Counted from the stretch's first letter, positions 1 to 8,433 are shown. The stretch is DNA of 64,000 nt from an uncultured Clostridia bacterium (GCA_947627875.1 CANQXS010000003.1:1-64000); one strand, 5' to 3'. Numbers and translations are program-made. The notes: generated by a model not told the origin, from the sequence alone.

Positions 1-412
1 CGCCTGCTTTGCTATGCTTTTTTCTTCTTCATATATTTTTTCATTTTCCTATTGACTTTTATTTGCAGGTTTCGAATTGTGTCATTCTTTCACCACCGCT
101 TTCGCATTTTTTCTGCAGATATTGTCCGACTCGATGTTTTTCATGATAGAAATAATCCACAACACTGTATGCGGAACATGACCAAGCAACCAATCGTCAA
201 GCTCATATTCTGTATCATATTCTTGATACAAAGGCACATAATAACAATCTTTAAAAATTCAGTTGTAATCTGTTCAATTACATCTATATATTAGCATAGC
301 TAAAATGCAGTGTCAATAGTCACCTCAAAAATGCAGATATTTTTGAATTACGATTAGGATTATACCGCCCTATCAGTCCAAAAGTACGGACTGATAGGGT
401 GGTATTTGCAAT

Positions 413-1069
413 TTACAGATAAATTCTCTTATTCACTTCAATCATAACCGACACGACCCTGCCGAAAGTTCTGCCCGACATGACCGTGTTGGGAACAAGG
501 CTGCCGCTGTACGGGAGGTTTATCATGCATGAATATCCTCTTTTTAGGACTTCCGACACGATGCCGTCAACAATGCCGCGGTCATAATAGTCTTTTTCAA
601 CGCCTATGCAGACGTCGGGGAAAGGCGGTTTGAAGAAATATGACGCCATTTCGTCTGAAAAGCTGTGGCAGTCAAGTATAAGAAGCTCACCGTCCTTTTG
701 CAGAAGATATTCGGTCACTCTGTCAAGCTCAGCGTGATACCTGTCATAGTATTCAAGAACCGTGCTTTTATAGTTGTCGCCATGGACGTGAAAATCCCTG
801 CCGTCGTATAATTTCGTATACACAACGCCCTCCCCGAAGCGGGACATCGTTTCTTTCTCATCGTCGCGGAACCGCTCGACATCGCAGAAAAGCCTTGAGT
901 AGCATGACCTGACCCTCTCGCCCCTGACATCTCTGAACAGCTCGTCAACACCGACATCGCTCATCTTCAGGTTATATCTTCTGAACTCCTCTCTCGGAAT
1001 GAGCAGACCGTCATAGAAACTGTCGGGAACGCTAAGCGAGGCGTGCGGAATGTGGAGCAGGGTTTTCAT
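413..1069 (-). CDS. N-formylglutamate amidohydrolase family protein
   Basis: Translation MKTLLHIPHASLSVPDSF...LLILDCHSF...VPNTVMSGRTFG resembles the FGase family (HxPHAS, DCHSF motifs). Confidence 0.8.
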   Translation of the reverse strand: MKTLLHIPHASLSVPDSFYDGLLIPREEFRRYNLKMSDVGVDELFRDVRGERVRSCYSRLFCDVERFRDDEKETMSRFGEGVVYTKLYDGRDFHVHGDNYKSTVLEYYDRYHAELDRVTEYLLQKDGELLILDCHSFSDEMASYFFKPPFPDVCIGVEKDYYDRGIVDGIVSEVLKRGYSCMINLPYSGSLVPNTVMSGRTFGRVVSVMIEVNKRIYL

Positions 1070-1506
1070 TTCGCGTACTTCCGCATGACCCGCTCAATGG
1101 CTTCAAGCTCCTCTTTCTTGGCGTGAGCAGCCATTGCGCCTGCCCAAGAGTTGTATGTGCAGGATTCAAGCGCAGTCCTGCACTCGGTCGGTATGTTTTC
1201 CACCGAGGTAGGGTGACCGAAGTCATAGAAAATACCCAGCTCTATCCCGTAAAGAACGCTGTTCTCCTCGCCCCAGCCGTCGCAAACGGAGAAGTAATAC
1301 CTGCCGTCCTCCGTTCTGAACAGGAGCTCATCTCTGCTAACCTTTCCGCAGCAGACGGTATTTGCGCGCGTAAGAGCCGAATAATCCTCCATACCGTCCT
1401 CATCTGCAAGCCGGATACCCTTGAATGTCTGACTGGCAGTGATGTTTCCGCTCTTTTTGCAGACGGAATAAATTTTGTCTTCCCTTTTGAATTTGTTTGA
1501 TAACAT
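1066..1506 (-). CDS. Hypothetical protein under SAM-I riboswitch control (start at MLSNKFKRED)
   Basis: ORF 1066..1590; GGAGGACGAAAGT-ATG RBS supports the internal Met at 1506, because the upstream part of the ORF overlaps the riboswitch terminator. 4-nt overlap with the downstream gene. Confidence 0.65.
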   Translation of the reverse strand: MLSNKFKREDKIYSVCKKSGNITASQTFKGIRLADEDGMEDYSALTRANTVCCGKVSRDELLFRTEDGRYYFSVCDGWGEENSVLYGIELGIFYDFGHPTSVENIPTECRTALESCTYNSWAGAMAAHAKKEELEAIERVMRKYAK

Positions 1507-1544
1507 ACTTTCGTCCTCCGAAAAATTTATTCCAGAAAGAGGCA

Positions 1545-1571
1545 CGAAAAAAGCCCATCGTCCGATGGGCT
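1545..1571 (-). terminator. Intrinsic terminator of the SAM-I riboswitch
   Basis: Minus strand AGCCCATCG-GA-CGATGGGCT-TTTTT; the CCCATCG arm can alternatively pair with upstream CGATGGG. Confidence 0.85.
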
Positions 1572-1675
1572 GAAAGTCTTGTTTACCCATCGATCAGACT
1601 TTGGCACCTTGCATTGCAGGTTGCCGGACGGTCATAGGGTCTGTCCCTCGCGTCACTCTTTATGGTAGTTACATC
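1572..1675 (-). ncRNA. SAM-I (S-box) riboswitch
   Basis: Minus strand reads ACCATAAAGAGTGACGCGAGGGACAGACCCTATGACCGTCCGGCAACCTGCAATGCAAGGTGCCAAAGTCTGATCGATGGGTA, matching S-box core elements GAGGGA, CCCTATGA, GGCAACC and GGTGCCAA; followed by antiterminator/terminator. Confidence 0.88.
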
Positions 1676-1795
1676 ATAGCACATATTTCGGAAGTTGTCA
1701 AGCGGTTTATTAGCAAGACAAGTCCAAGAATGCGGACTGAAAGAGCGCACAGGTTGATTACGCGTCCGAATCCTTGTACTCCGCTGCCAAATCGG

Positions 1796-1824
1796 TTGAA
1801 ATCGCCCCTTGAATGTGCTATAAT
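1796..1824 (+). promoter_or_regulatory. Sigma-A type promoter for the NYN-domain gene
   Basis: TTGAAA-17 bp-TATAAT. Confidence 0.7.
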
Positions 1825-1848
1825 TATAAAAAACTCAAGGAGGAACTT

Positions 1849-3327
1849 ATGACATACGAATCCGAAGAATATTCAGCATTTCTGCCGCCTAACGAAGAGG
1901 ACAGCGAAGTTTTAACTGCCGATGAGCAGTCCGCGGTTGAGGAATTTCTGAGCGGCGACGCCGACCTGCTCGAAACCGAGGACGATGTAAAATACTATAA
2001 GGACAGTACATATGAAATCGTATCAAAAGTCGCATATCTGATAGGCGTGCCGAAAAGAATCTTTGAAAATGAACACACGCCGCCGAAAATTGAAGTTTTT
2101 GAAAAGTTTGAGGTCAACAAAACCGCCCGAATCGTCAGAAATCTCTGCCGAATCAGGACGGCGATAGAGCGCAATTTCAAGCATATAAACGACCTTATGC
2201 GGCTGCCTTCGGTCACAAGCTCGGTGCTTGACTATCTGCCGACAGACGGTATCAGACAGCTCGCCGACGACGGAATCAGCCTGAATTTCCGCTCATCGGT
2301 CAAGCTCGCGCAGCACATCGTCGACATAAACCGCCTTATCTCCGACCGCGTGAACAACTGCAAGAACCTGTTCCCGACTTGGCTCAACTGGCAGTATCTC
2401 AAGAACATTTTTGTCATGCCGAACGGCTTGACCGAGGCGGGAACGAAAGCCGCCGCAAACCTCTATTTCCCGAATATCTCCTATTATCCGTATCAGATGT
2501 ATATAAACTGGCAGCCGAAGAACGAGGGGAATATCCTCTACAGCGACAAGAAGTTCGTCACGCTCCTCTACCGTTGGAATAAAGATGAGTTTCTTGATTA
2601 CTCCAAGGTTTCGGACGCGGGAAGTTATGTCAAAGGCAATATCTATGACTTCATCAGCGAAGCGGGGAAGGTCGTTGTGGTCGTTGACTGCGAAAACTCC
2701 GACCCCTACAAGCTCAGCGCGGTGCTTAAGAATCTCGACTATACCTATACTTCAAAAATCTCCTCCATAATTCTCTTTGACGATGTTCACACCGCGACCG
2801 CTTGGAGAATCTTGGACGAGGTTACTGACATTCCGGTTGAGCATATGATGATCGACCGGGTGAAGCAGAGCAAGTCGCTTGTTGACATCACACTGACCGC
2901 AAGAACCTGCACTGAATTCTACCGAAACAACGTCGATTCGTTCATCATCGTATCGAGCGATTCGGATTACTGGGGATTGATAACCTCACTCCCTGATGCG
3001 CATTTTCTTGTGATGATAGAGCATGAAAACTGCGGTCCCGACCTCAAGAACGCTCTTGAAAACGCCGGCATCTTCTACTGCTATATCGACGATTTCTACT
3101 CCGGCAACGCGGAGGACTTGAAGCTCATTGCGCTGATGAAGGAGATGTACCGCTACATCGGCGAGAAGGTTCAGCTCAATATAAACGATATGTACGAGGC
3201 GGCTCTGACCGCCACTCGGGTCGAAATGACCGACGCGGAGAAGAAGCAGTTCTTCGACAAGCACATCAGGACGGTAAAATTGGACATTGACGACGACGGC
3301 AGCGTCAGACTGAGGTTGAAGATGTAA
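1849..3327 (+). CDS. NYN/PIN-like domain-containing protein
   Basis: VVVVDCENSDPYKLSAVL...SIILFDD...FIIVSSDSDYWGLITSL is typical of NYN (PIN-like RNase) domains; RBS AAGGAGG upstream of ATG 1849. Confidence 0.7.
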   Translation: MTYESEEYSAFLPPNEEDSEVLTADEQSAVEEFLSGDADLLETEDDVKYYKDSTYEIVSKVAYLIGVPKRIFENEHTPPKIEVFEKFEVNKTARIVRNLCRIRTAIERNFKHINDLMRLPSVTSSVLDYLPTDGIRQLADDGISLNFRSSVKLAQHIVDINRLISDRVNNCKNLFPTWLNWQYLKNIFVMPNGLTEAGTKAAANLYFPNISYYPYQMYINWQPKNEGNILYSDKKFVTLLYRWNKDEFLDYSKVSDAGSYVKGNIYDFISEAGKVVVVVDCENSDPYKLSAVLKNLDYTYTSKISSIILFDDVHTATAWRILDEVTDIPVEHMMIDRVKQSKSLVDITLTARTCTEFYRNNVDSFIIVSSDSDYWGLITSLPDAHFLVMIEHENCGPDLKNALENAGIFYCYIDDFYSGNAEDLKLIALMKEMYRYIGEKVQLNINDMYEAALTATRVEMTDAEKKQFFDKHIRTVKLDIDDDGSVRLRLKM

Positions 3328-3539
3328 TGGTGATTGAAAAAGATAATTGGAGCGAGTTTTCGCCCGAAGAAAAGAAGAAAGAGCTATACCTGCGGCAAAA
3401 GCGTATACTCGATGATTTTCTGGAGCGCGGAGCTATCACTCAGGCGCAGTATGATAAAAGTTTCGGGGATCTGACCGAGAAGATGGGAATGGGAGAGGTT
3501 TTAAGAAACTGCAAAGCAGCTCAAAAAAGCAATGTGTAG
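3327..3539 (+). CDS. Small hypothetical protein, translationally coupled to the NYN gene
   Basis: 70-aa ORF overlapping the previous stop (TAATG). Confidence 0.6.
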   Translation: MVIEKDNWSEFSPEEKKKELYLRQKRILDDFLERGAITQAQYDKSFGDLTEKMGMGEVLRNCKAAQKSNV

Positions 3540-3581
3540 GCGTGAGGCTGTAGATTTTAGTTTTATATAAGGAGTAACCGT

Positions 3582-3761
3582 ATGAGCGAACGCATATTGA
3601 CCAGCTCACTTTCTGCGGAAGAGATTGAGCAGAACTTTAAAAACACAGATTTCTTTTCGGATATTATGGCAGGTCTTGAGGAATCCCTTGCTTACGAAAA
3701 GGGTGAGGCTAAGGCAGCTAAAATGACCGAAGCAGAAATTACCACGCCTCGTATTGTATAG
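3582..3761 (+). CDS. 59-aa protein resembling the N-terminus of HigA/NadS-type antitoxins (possibly truncated)
   Basis: Read directly: MSERILTSSLSAEEIEQNFKNTDFFSDIMAGLEESLAYEKGEAKAAKMTEAEITTPRIV stop; GGAGTAACCGT-ATG; no HTH follows. Confidence 0.45.
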   Translation: MSERILTSSLSAEEIEQNFKNTDFFSDIMAGLEESLAYEKGEAKAAKMTEAEITTPRIV

Positions 3762-3773
3762 TATAAACTGCCC

Positions 3774-3802
3774 TTGAAATTCCGCTGACAGTATGGTATA
3801 AT
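3774..3802 (+). promoter_or_regulatory. Sigma-A type promoter for mntA-hepT
   Basis: TTGAAA-17 bp-TATAAT 39 bp upstream of the start codon. Confidence 0.7.
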
Positions 3803-3840
3803 AAATACAACAAATACTACAATGAACGGAGAGTGATATT

Positions 3841-4122
3841 ATGAGCATTGACGAGATAAAAAACGCAGTCCTAAAAGTGGTTGATGAATACCGAATCAGC
3901 CGGGTCGTGCTTTTCGGCTCGCGCGCAAACGGAACAGCAACGCCCTCAAGCGACATCGATTTGATAGTCGAATTCAGTGCGCCTGTCACGCTTATCACCC
4001 TTTCCAAGCTTTCGCAGGCCCTTGAAGATATTCTTCATACAAGTGTGGACGTTATCCATGGTCCTATCCAAAGCACCGACCTTCTTGAAATCGACAGGGA
4101 GATTGAACTTTATGCAGCATAG
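3841..4122 (+). CDS. MntA-type minimal nucleotidyltransferase antitoxin
   Basis: VVLFGSRANGTATPSSDIDLIVEF: GSRARG-x9-12-DxD minimal nucleotidyltransferase motif. Confidence 0.85.
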   Translation: MSIDEIKNAVLKVVDEYRISRVVLFGSRANGTATPSSDIDLIVEFSAPVTLITLSKLSQALEDILHTSVDVIHGPIQSTDLLEIDREIELYAA

Positions 4123-4459
4123 AGACATTATCATAATTGACAAAATCCTGTCGGAAATCAAGATAGCGCTTGAAATGCTTGGTAATACCGACCTTCCTGC
4201 ATTTCTTGATGATGAAAAACTGAAGCGGGCAGTCGGAATGACCGTCATAAATATCGGCGAACTTGTGAAAAATATTTCTGAGGAAACGCGTATGAAATAC
4301 CGCGATGTGCCGTGGAAAGCAATCGCCGGACTTCGGGATATTGCGGCTCATAAATACCAGACGCTTCGTATGGAGGACGTCTATAATACGGCAAAGTTTG
4401 ATTTGCCGGAGCTGAATGTGAAGCTGAAGAATATTCTTGAGAAGGAGAAAAACGGCTGA
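4112..4459 (+). CDS. HepT-like HEPN-domain RNase toxin
   Basis: MQHRDIIIIDKILSEIKIALEML...YRDVPWKAIAGLRDIAAHKYQTL; overlaps mntA; RxxxxH-type HEPN motif region (RDIAAHKY). Confidence 0.85.
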   Translation: MQHRDIIIIDKILSEIKIALEMLGNTDLPAFLDDEKLKRAVGMTVINIGELVKNISEETRMKYRDVPWKAIAGLRDIAAHKYQTLRMEDVYNTAKFDLPELNVKLKNILEKEKNG

Positions 4460-4490
4460 CAGAGTTATTACATCAATAACAGTTTAATTT

Positions 4491-4742
4491 TCAGCTGTTT
4501 TCTTTCGCCAAAAACTCCCTTATAATTTCAAGATGCCGCTTTGGCTTCCGCACAATCTCGCTTGCATATTCCGAGGTAAGAAATTCAACGAGCCATTCTT
4601 TCGGAACATGATATGCCCCGGAGATTCTAAAGGAGCGGAGCTTCCCGCTTTCACACCATCTGCAAATTGAAGAGCAACTGTATCCGGTGACTTTGCTGAT
4701 CATTTTGATATTCAGCAGGTCGCCGACTTTGTTTATCTGCAT
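4491..4742 (-). CDS. Helix-turn-helix (excisionase/MerR-like) protein
   Basis: LLNIKMISKVTGYSCSSICRWCESGKLRSFRISGAYHVPKEWLVEFL resembles the excisionase-type HTH domain. Confidence 0.7.
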   Translation of the reverse strand: MQINKVGDLLNIKMISKVTGYSCSSICRWCESGKLRSFRISGAYHVPKEWLVEFLTSEYASEIVRKPKRHLEIIREFLAKENS

Positions 4743-4795
4743 ATCTCATAGGAGCAGTTAAAAATCGTGTCTAGGAAATCGCCATACAGTGTCTT

Positions 4796-4898
4796 GTGTC
4801 ACCGTGCCGTGTCAGTGATATAAAAACTAAAAAATCTTGTATTTACGCCATTTTTCGGCGCAAAATCTATAGTATCTCTGACATTGACACGCCGGCAC
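4796..4898. repeat. MITE-like ~103-bp palindromic repeat, copy 1
   Basis: GTGTCACCGTGCCGTGTCAGTGATATAAAAACTAAAAAA...CGCCATTTTTCGGCGCAAAATCTATAGTATCTCTGACATTGACACGCCGGCAC; imperfect terminal inverted repeats. Confidence 0.9.
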
Positions 4899-5012
4899 GG
4901 CGTAAATTATATCAATCAGCCTTGGGCAATTTGGAAATTTTGAGTAATAAATTTTTTATAACCTCTTGCATTTCTTGTTTGAGCAAGGCACAGGATTGAA
5001 GCTGTAAAGATT

Positions 5013-5043
5013 AAAAACACCTGCCCAAACACAGGTGCTTTTA
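5013..5043. terminator. Hairpin AAACACCTG...CAGGTGCTTTT
   Basis: Inverted repeat flanked by A/T runs. Confidence 0.55.
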
Positions 5044-5070
5044 ATTTGCTCATACGGTAATATTTCGGTC

Positions 5071-5174
5071 GTGTCACCGTGCCGTGCCAAGGACATAAAA
5101 ACTAAAAATATCCCGTATTTCCGCCGTTTTTTGGCGCAGAATCTATAGTATCTCTGACACTGGCACGCCGGCAC
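5071..5174. repeat. MITE-like repeat, copy 2
   Basis: Same consensus as copy 1; ends GTGTCACCGTGCC / GGCACGCCGGCAC. Confidence 0.9.
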
Positions 5175-5264
5175 AGGGCTGTTTGGCATTGTCAGCGGCA
5201 CTCATAAACGATCATGTTAAGACCGGCTGCCCCTCGCGCGGTGTTCAAAAAGTATAATGGTCTT

Positions 5265-5849
5265 TCACTCTGCGTATTCTTCTCCGAACACCTCTGCGAC
5301 GAGCCGCTTATACTCGATATAGGCAAACTCATCTTTAAACTCGCTCAAATTATGCAGTATGCTCGAATAGTACCACGCATGCATTTCCTTGCGCTTTTCG
5401 TGGAATTTCTCCCAAAGCTTGTCGCCGATGACGAGCTGCTGCTGTCTGCAAGAGCGAATGTTGGAGAGCTTATCGCCAAGGATAATGATCTTTTCGTCGC
5501 GCGGAGCGTTCTTCAGGTGCTCTATAGAGGCAGTCTTGCGGGCAAGCCATGTCTCCTCCGGTGGAAGAGATTCCATCTTGTCCTCGGTGTCCGACGATAC
5601 CAGCGACGCTACTCTGTCGCCGAAATTTTCCCTGATGTCGTCGATGGTGTAAGGAGTATCTTCGACCACATCGTGGAGCACAGCGGCAGCAAGAATCTCC
5701 TCGTCCGACGTGACGGTTCCGGCGATAGTCGCCACCTCAAGCGGGTGAGTGATATAAGGCGTATCGCTCCCTTTGCGCACCATGCCGTGATGCGCGTTCA
5801 GCGCAAACCGTATTGCTCTTTCAAAAGTGGATTCCTCAACGGTGTTCAT
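5265..5849 (-). CDS. HD-domain (RelA/SpoT-type hydrolase-like) protein
   Basis: ALNAHHGMVRKGSDTPYITHPLEVATI...AAVLHDVVEDTPYT typical HD domain of RSH-type hydrolases; RBS AAGGAAGG upstream of ATG at 5849. Confidence 0.85.
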   Translation of the reverse strand: MNTVEESTFERAIRFALNAHHGMVRKGSDTPYITHPLEVATIAGTVTSDEEILAAAVLHDVVEDTPYTIDDIRENFGDRVASLVSSDTEDKMESLPPEETWLARKTASIEHLKNAPRDEKIIILGDKLSNIRSCRQQQLVIGDKLWEKFHEKRKEMHAWYYSSILHNLSEFKDEFAYIEYKRLVAEVFGEEYAE

Positions 5850-5910
5850 AAGCTGCACCTTCCTTATATATTTTCTATTACTATTATAATTTGCAGTAAT
5901 ATATATGTCA

Positions 5911-5940
5911 AGCTGCCCTCAGTGAGGGCAGCTTTTTATG
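5911..5940 (+). terminator. Strong hairpin AAGCTGCCCTC-AGT-GAGGGCAGCTTTTTA
   Basis: Perfect 11-bp stem plus T tract on + strand. Confidence 0.55.
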
Positions 5941-5972
5941 CGTATGCGATTGCTGTGTGAGAAAGTCATCAT

Positions 5973-6075
5973 GTGCCACCGTGCCGTGTCAAGGGCAAAA
6001 AACTAAAAAACTTCGTATTTCCACCATTTTTTTGGCGCAGAATCTATAATATCTCTGACACTGACACGCCGGCAC
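5973..6075. repeat. MITE-like repeat, copy 3
   Basis: GTGCCACCGTGCCGTGTCAAGGGC...TATCTCTGACACTGACACGCCGGCAC. Confidence 0.9.
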
Positions 6076-6101
6076 AAGGCTCTTATTCGGGCTTGCTGCG
6101 G

Positions 6102-7316
6102 TCAATTCCACTCTTTCGCCGTCAGAAAATCGCGGACGTTCATGTGCTGGATACCGTTTCGGCTCATGTCGATCTCGTCAAGCGATACGACATACTTCGG
6201 GAAGTTGTCCCTCACTAAATCATATACCCCGAACTCCCGCTCGACCGTTTCGGGCGAGGCGAGCATATACGTCACCTGAACATACAGCTTCTGACTTTTC
6301 AGAGTGCAGACGAAGTCAATCTCCCGCTCGCCGATCTTTCCGGTGCGGACGGTATAGCCCCTGCGCAGAAGCTCAAGATACACGATGTTCTCAAGCGTGA
6401 GGTTTATATCCCGCATATTCCCGCCGTAGACAGCCTCGCGAATACCGTGGTCGGCGATATAATACTTTTCGTTGGTTGAAAGTATCTGCTTGCCCTGAAG
6501 GTCTTCTCGGCTCACCTTATAAAAGAGATACGCCTCGGAGCAGTACCTTATATAGTTGATGATCGTTTCGGGCGCAACCGTCCTGCCTTCGTTTTTCAGA
6601 TATTTCGACAGCGATGTCGCGGAGAAGGTAGTCCCGACATTGGCCATAACATAGGCGATGATGCGCTCCAAAAGGTCGGCGTCGCGAATGTTCTGCCGCC
6701 TGACAATATCCTTGAGCTGGACGGAATTGAATATGTCTGTCAGGTACTGCCGGACAGGTTCCTCCTCAAATCTCAGATTATAGAGATAGGGCATTCCGCC
6801 TGATATGAGATACTTCTTAAACGCCTGCTCTGCCGTAGTATTCGGGAAGCACTGGCGGTAAAGTTCCAGAAACTCGGTAAAGGAGAACGGATAGATGACG
6901 AACTCAACATATCTGCCGCCGAGGTATGACGACAGCTCTCCCGACAGCAGCTTTGCGTTGGAGCCGGTGATGTAGATGTCGCAGTCAAGCTCTACCCTGA
7001 AAGAGTTAATGCACTTTTCCCAATCCCTGACCTCCTGAATCTCGTCGAAGAAGAGATACTTTTTGCCATCGATTCCGCTCGCCCGGGCAATAACCTCGTC
7101 GTGAAGCGCCTGAGCGTTAAGAAGGTGAGAGTTGCGCATATCCTCAAAATTCATAGAGATAAACTGCTCGGAGCTGATGCCGTTCTCGGTCAGCTCTTCT
7201 TTTATGAGCTCCAGCATGACCGACTTCCCGCTCCTGCGAATGCCCGTCATCACCTTGACAAGCTCCCCGCCGATAAAGGGTCTGATCCTTTGCATATACA
7301 TTTCACGTTTTATCAT
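6102..7316 (-). CDS. ATP-binding protein, AAA_14/DUF4143 family
   Basis: VMTGIRRSGKSVMLELI (Walker A), KYLFFDEIQEVRDWEK (Walker B), C-terminal DUF4143-like FVCTLKSQKLYVQVTYML. Confidence 0.85.
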   Translation of the reverse strand: MIKREMYMQRIRPFIGGELVKVMTGIRRSGKSVMLELIKEELTENGISSEQFISMNFEDMRNSHLLNAQALHDEVIARASGIDGKKYLFFDEIQEVRDWEKCINSFRVELDCDIYITGSNAKLLSGELSSYLGGRYVEFVIYPFSFTEFLELYRQCFPNTTAEQAFKKYLISGGMPYLYNLRFEEEPVRQYLTDIFNSVQLKDIVRRQNIRDADLLERIIAYVMANVGTTFSATSLSKYLKNEGRTVAPETIINYIRYCSEAYLFYKVSREDLQGKQILSTNEKYYIADHGIREAVYGGNMRDINLTLENIVYLELLRRGYTVRTGKIGEREIDFVCTLKSQKLYVQVTYMLASPETVEREFGVYDLVRDNFPKYVVSLDEIDMSRNGIQHMNVRDFLTAKEWN

Positions 7317-7421
7317 GATTCCCGCCTCGCTTTCTGTATATCAAGTGTATCACATTTATAATTGAAATTCAAGAGATTTTTATAATTTTGTAAGATGTAA
7401 CTTATAAAATCTATAACCCGA

Positions 7422-7450
7422 CAAAAAACAGAAGCAGCCGAAGCTGCTTC
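7422..7450 (-). terminator. Intrinsic terminator
   Basis: Minus strand GAAGCAGC-TTCG-GCTGCTTC-TGTTTTTTG. Confidence 0.7.
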
Positions 7451-7468
7451 AAGGGGGAAATCTATGAT

Positions 7469-7571
7469 GTGTCGCCGTGCCGTGCCGAGGACATAAAAAC
7501 TGAAAAGCCCCGTATTTTCGCCATTTTTCGGCGCAGAACCTATAATATCTCTGGCACTGACACGCCGGCAC
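7469..7571. repeat. MITE-like repeat, copy 4
   Basis: GTGTCGCCGTGCCGTGCCGAGGACATAAAAACTG...CTGGCACTGACACGCCGGCAC. Confidence 0.9.
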
Positions 7572-7674
7572 TGCGCGGTTCGGCGTTCGTCGGCATCATT
7601 CATCAATGATCTTGTCAGGTTAATATCAAGCTGATTGTGCTACGTCCAGCGTTCAAGAAGTGTAGATTCTTGCA

Positions 7675-7893
7675 CTATGAGTACTTCTCCTGCCTGTACT
7701 CCGAAAGCTCTTTCTTTTCGTCAAGGTTGGGAATATGTTTGCGCATTTTTTCAAGCTGTTCAAATGCCGCCTCACGGTTTGGGACAGGGTCTTTAATTTC
7801 CGGCACCAAGCCTCCGAAAAGGGCAATAAACGCCTTGAGCTGTTCTTCGGTAAATCGCTCCAAAATTTCCATAGCTATTTCTTTTGTACTCAC
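7675..7893 (-). CDS. Small hypothetical (antitoxin-like) protein
   Basis: 72-aa ORF MSTKEIAMEILERFTEEQLKAFIALFGGLVPE with GGAG RBS and GTG start. Confidence 0.55.
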   Translation of the reverse strand: MSTKEIAMEILERFTEEQLKAFIALFGGLVPEIKDPVPNREAAFEQLEKMRKHIPNLDEKKELSEYRQEKYS

Positions 7894-7936
7894 GATGCAA
7901 CTCCTTTAATATACAGACTGTGCATAGCGCGAGGCT

Positions 7937-7984
7937 GTGCCGCCGTGCCGTGTCAGGGACATAAAAACTATAAAGCGCTGTACT
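7937..7984. repeat. MITE-like repeat, truncated copy 5 (left half only)
   Basis: GTGCCGCCGTGCCGTGTCAGGGACATAAAAACTATAAAGCGCTGTAC; right half missing. Confidence 0.75.
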
Positions 7985-8095
7985 TATTATAGTATATTCT
8001 TTGCTGCTTTTCAAGATTGATTTATGCTGCTCAGTCACCCCCATAAAAAGTCAGAACACACTTATGTCAGCTATAACATTTTATATGCAAAGTGC

Positions 8096-8124
8096 TTGAC
8101 ATTGTAAACCAAAAAGCGTATAAT
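8096..8124 (+). promoter_or_regulatory. Perfect consensus promoter for the dinJ-like gene
   Basis: TTGACA-17 bp-TATAAT. Confidence 0.85.
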
Positions 8125-8145
8125 AAATGTAAAGGAGATGTTACT

Positions 8146-8433
8146 ATGTCCACAACGCCTACACAGATTCGGATCGATTCCGACATCAAGAAACAGGCGA
8201 CGGCGCTTTTTAACAACTTGGGGCTGGATATGTCTTCGGCGGTTAATCTGTTTTTGCACCAGTGCGTTCTGCGCGGAGGCTTGCCGTTTGCGGTGGAGAT
8301 CCCGCAGCAATATAACGAGGAAACCGTTGCCGCAATGAACGAGTTTTATGCGATGAAAGCTCACCCGGAACAGTATAAGCGTTACTCCTCTTTCAGCGAC
8401 GCGATAAACGAGGTCTTAGAAGATGACGCTTAA
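8146..8433 (+). CDS. dinJ: RelB/DinJ family antitoxin
   Basis: MSTTPTQIRIDSDIKKQATALFNNLGLDMSSAVNLFLHQCVLRGGLPFAVEIP; DinJ signature. Confidence 0.85.
   Translation: MSTTPTQIRIDSDIKKQATALFNNLGLDMSSAVNLFLHQCVLRGGLPFAVEIPQQYNEETVAAMNEFYAMKAHPEQYKRYSSFSDAINEVLEDDA

Noticed and set aside
362-410. 16-bp stem ACCGCCCTATCAGTCC...GGACTGATAGGGTGGT as an intrinsic terminator of the FGase gene
   Set aside because: Strong hairpin in the right place but no convincing T tract on the minus strand; left unlabelled.
4796-6218. Small ORFs MSPCRVSDIKTKKS... and MPPCRVKGKKLKN...
   Set aside because: They are translations of the MITE-like repeat, not independent genes.
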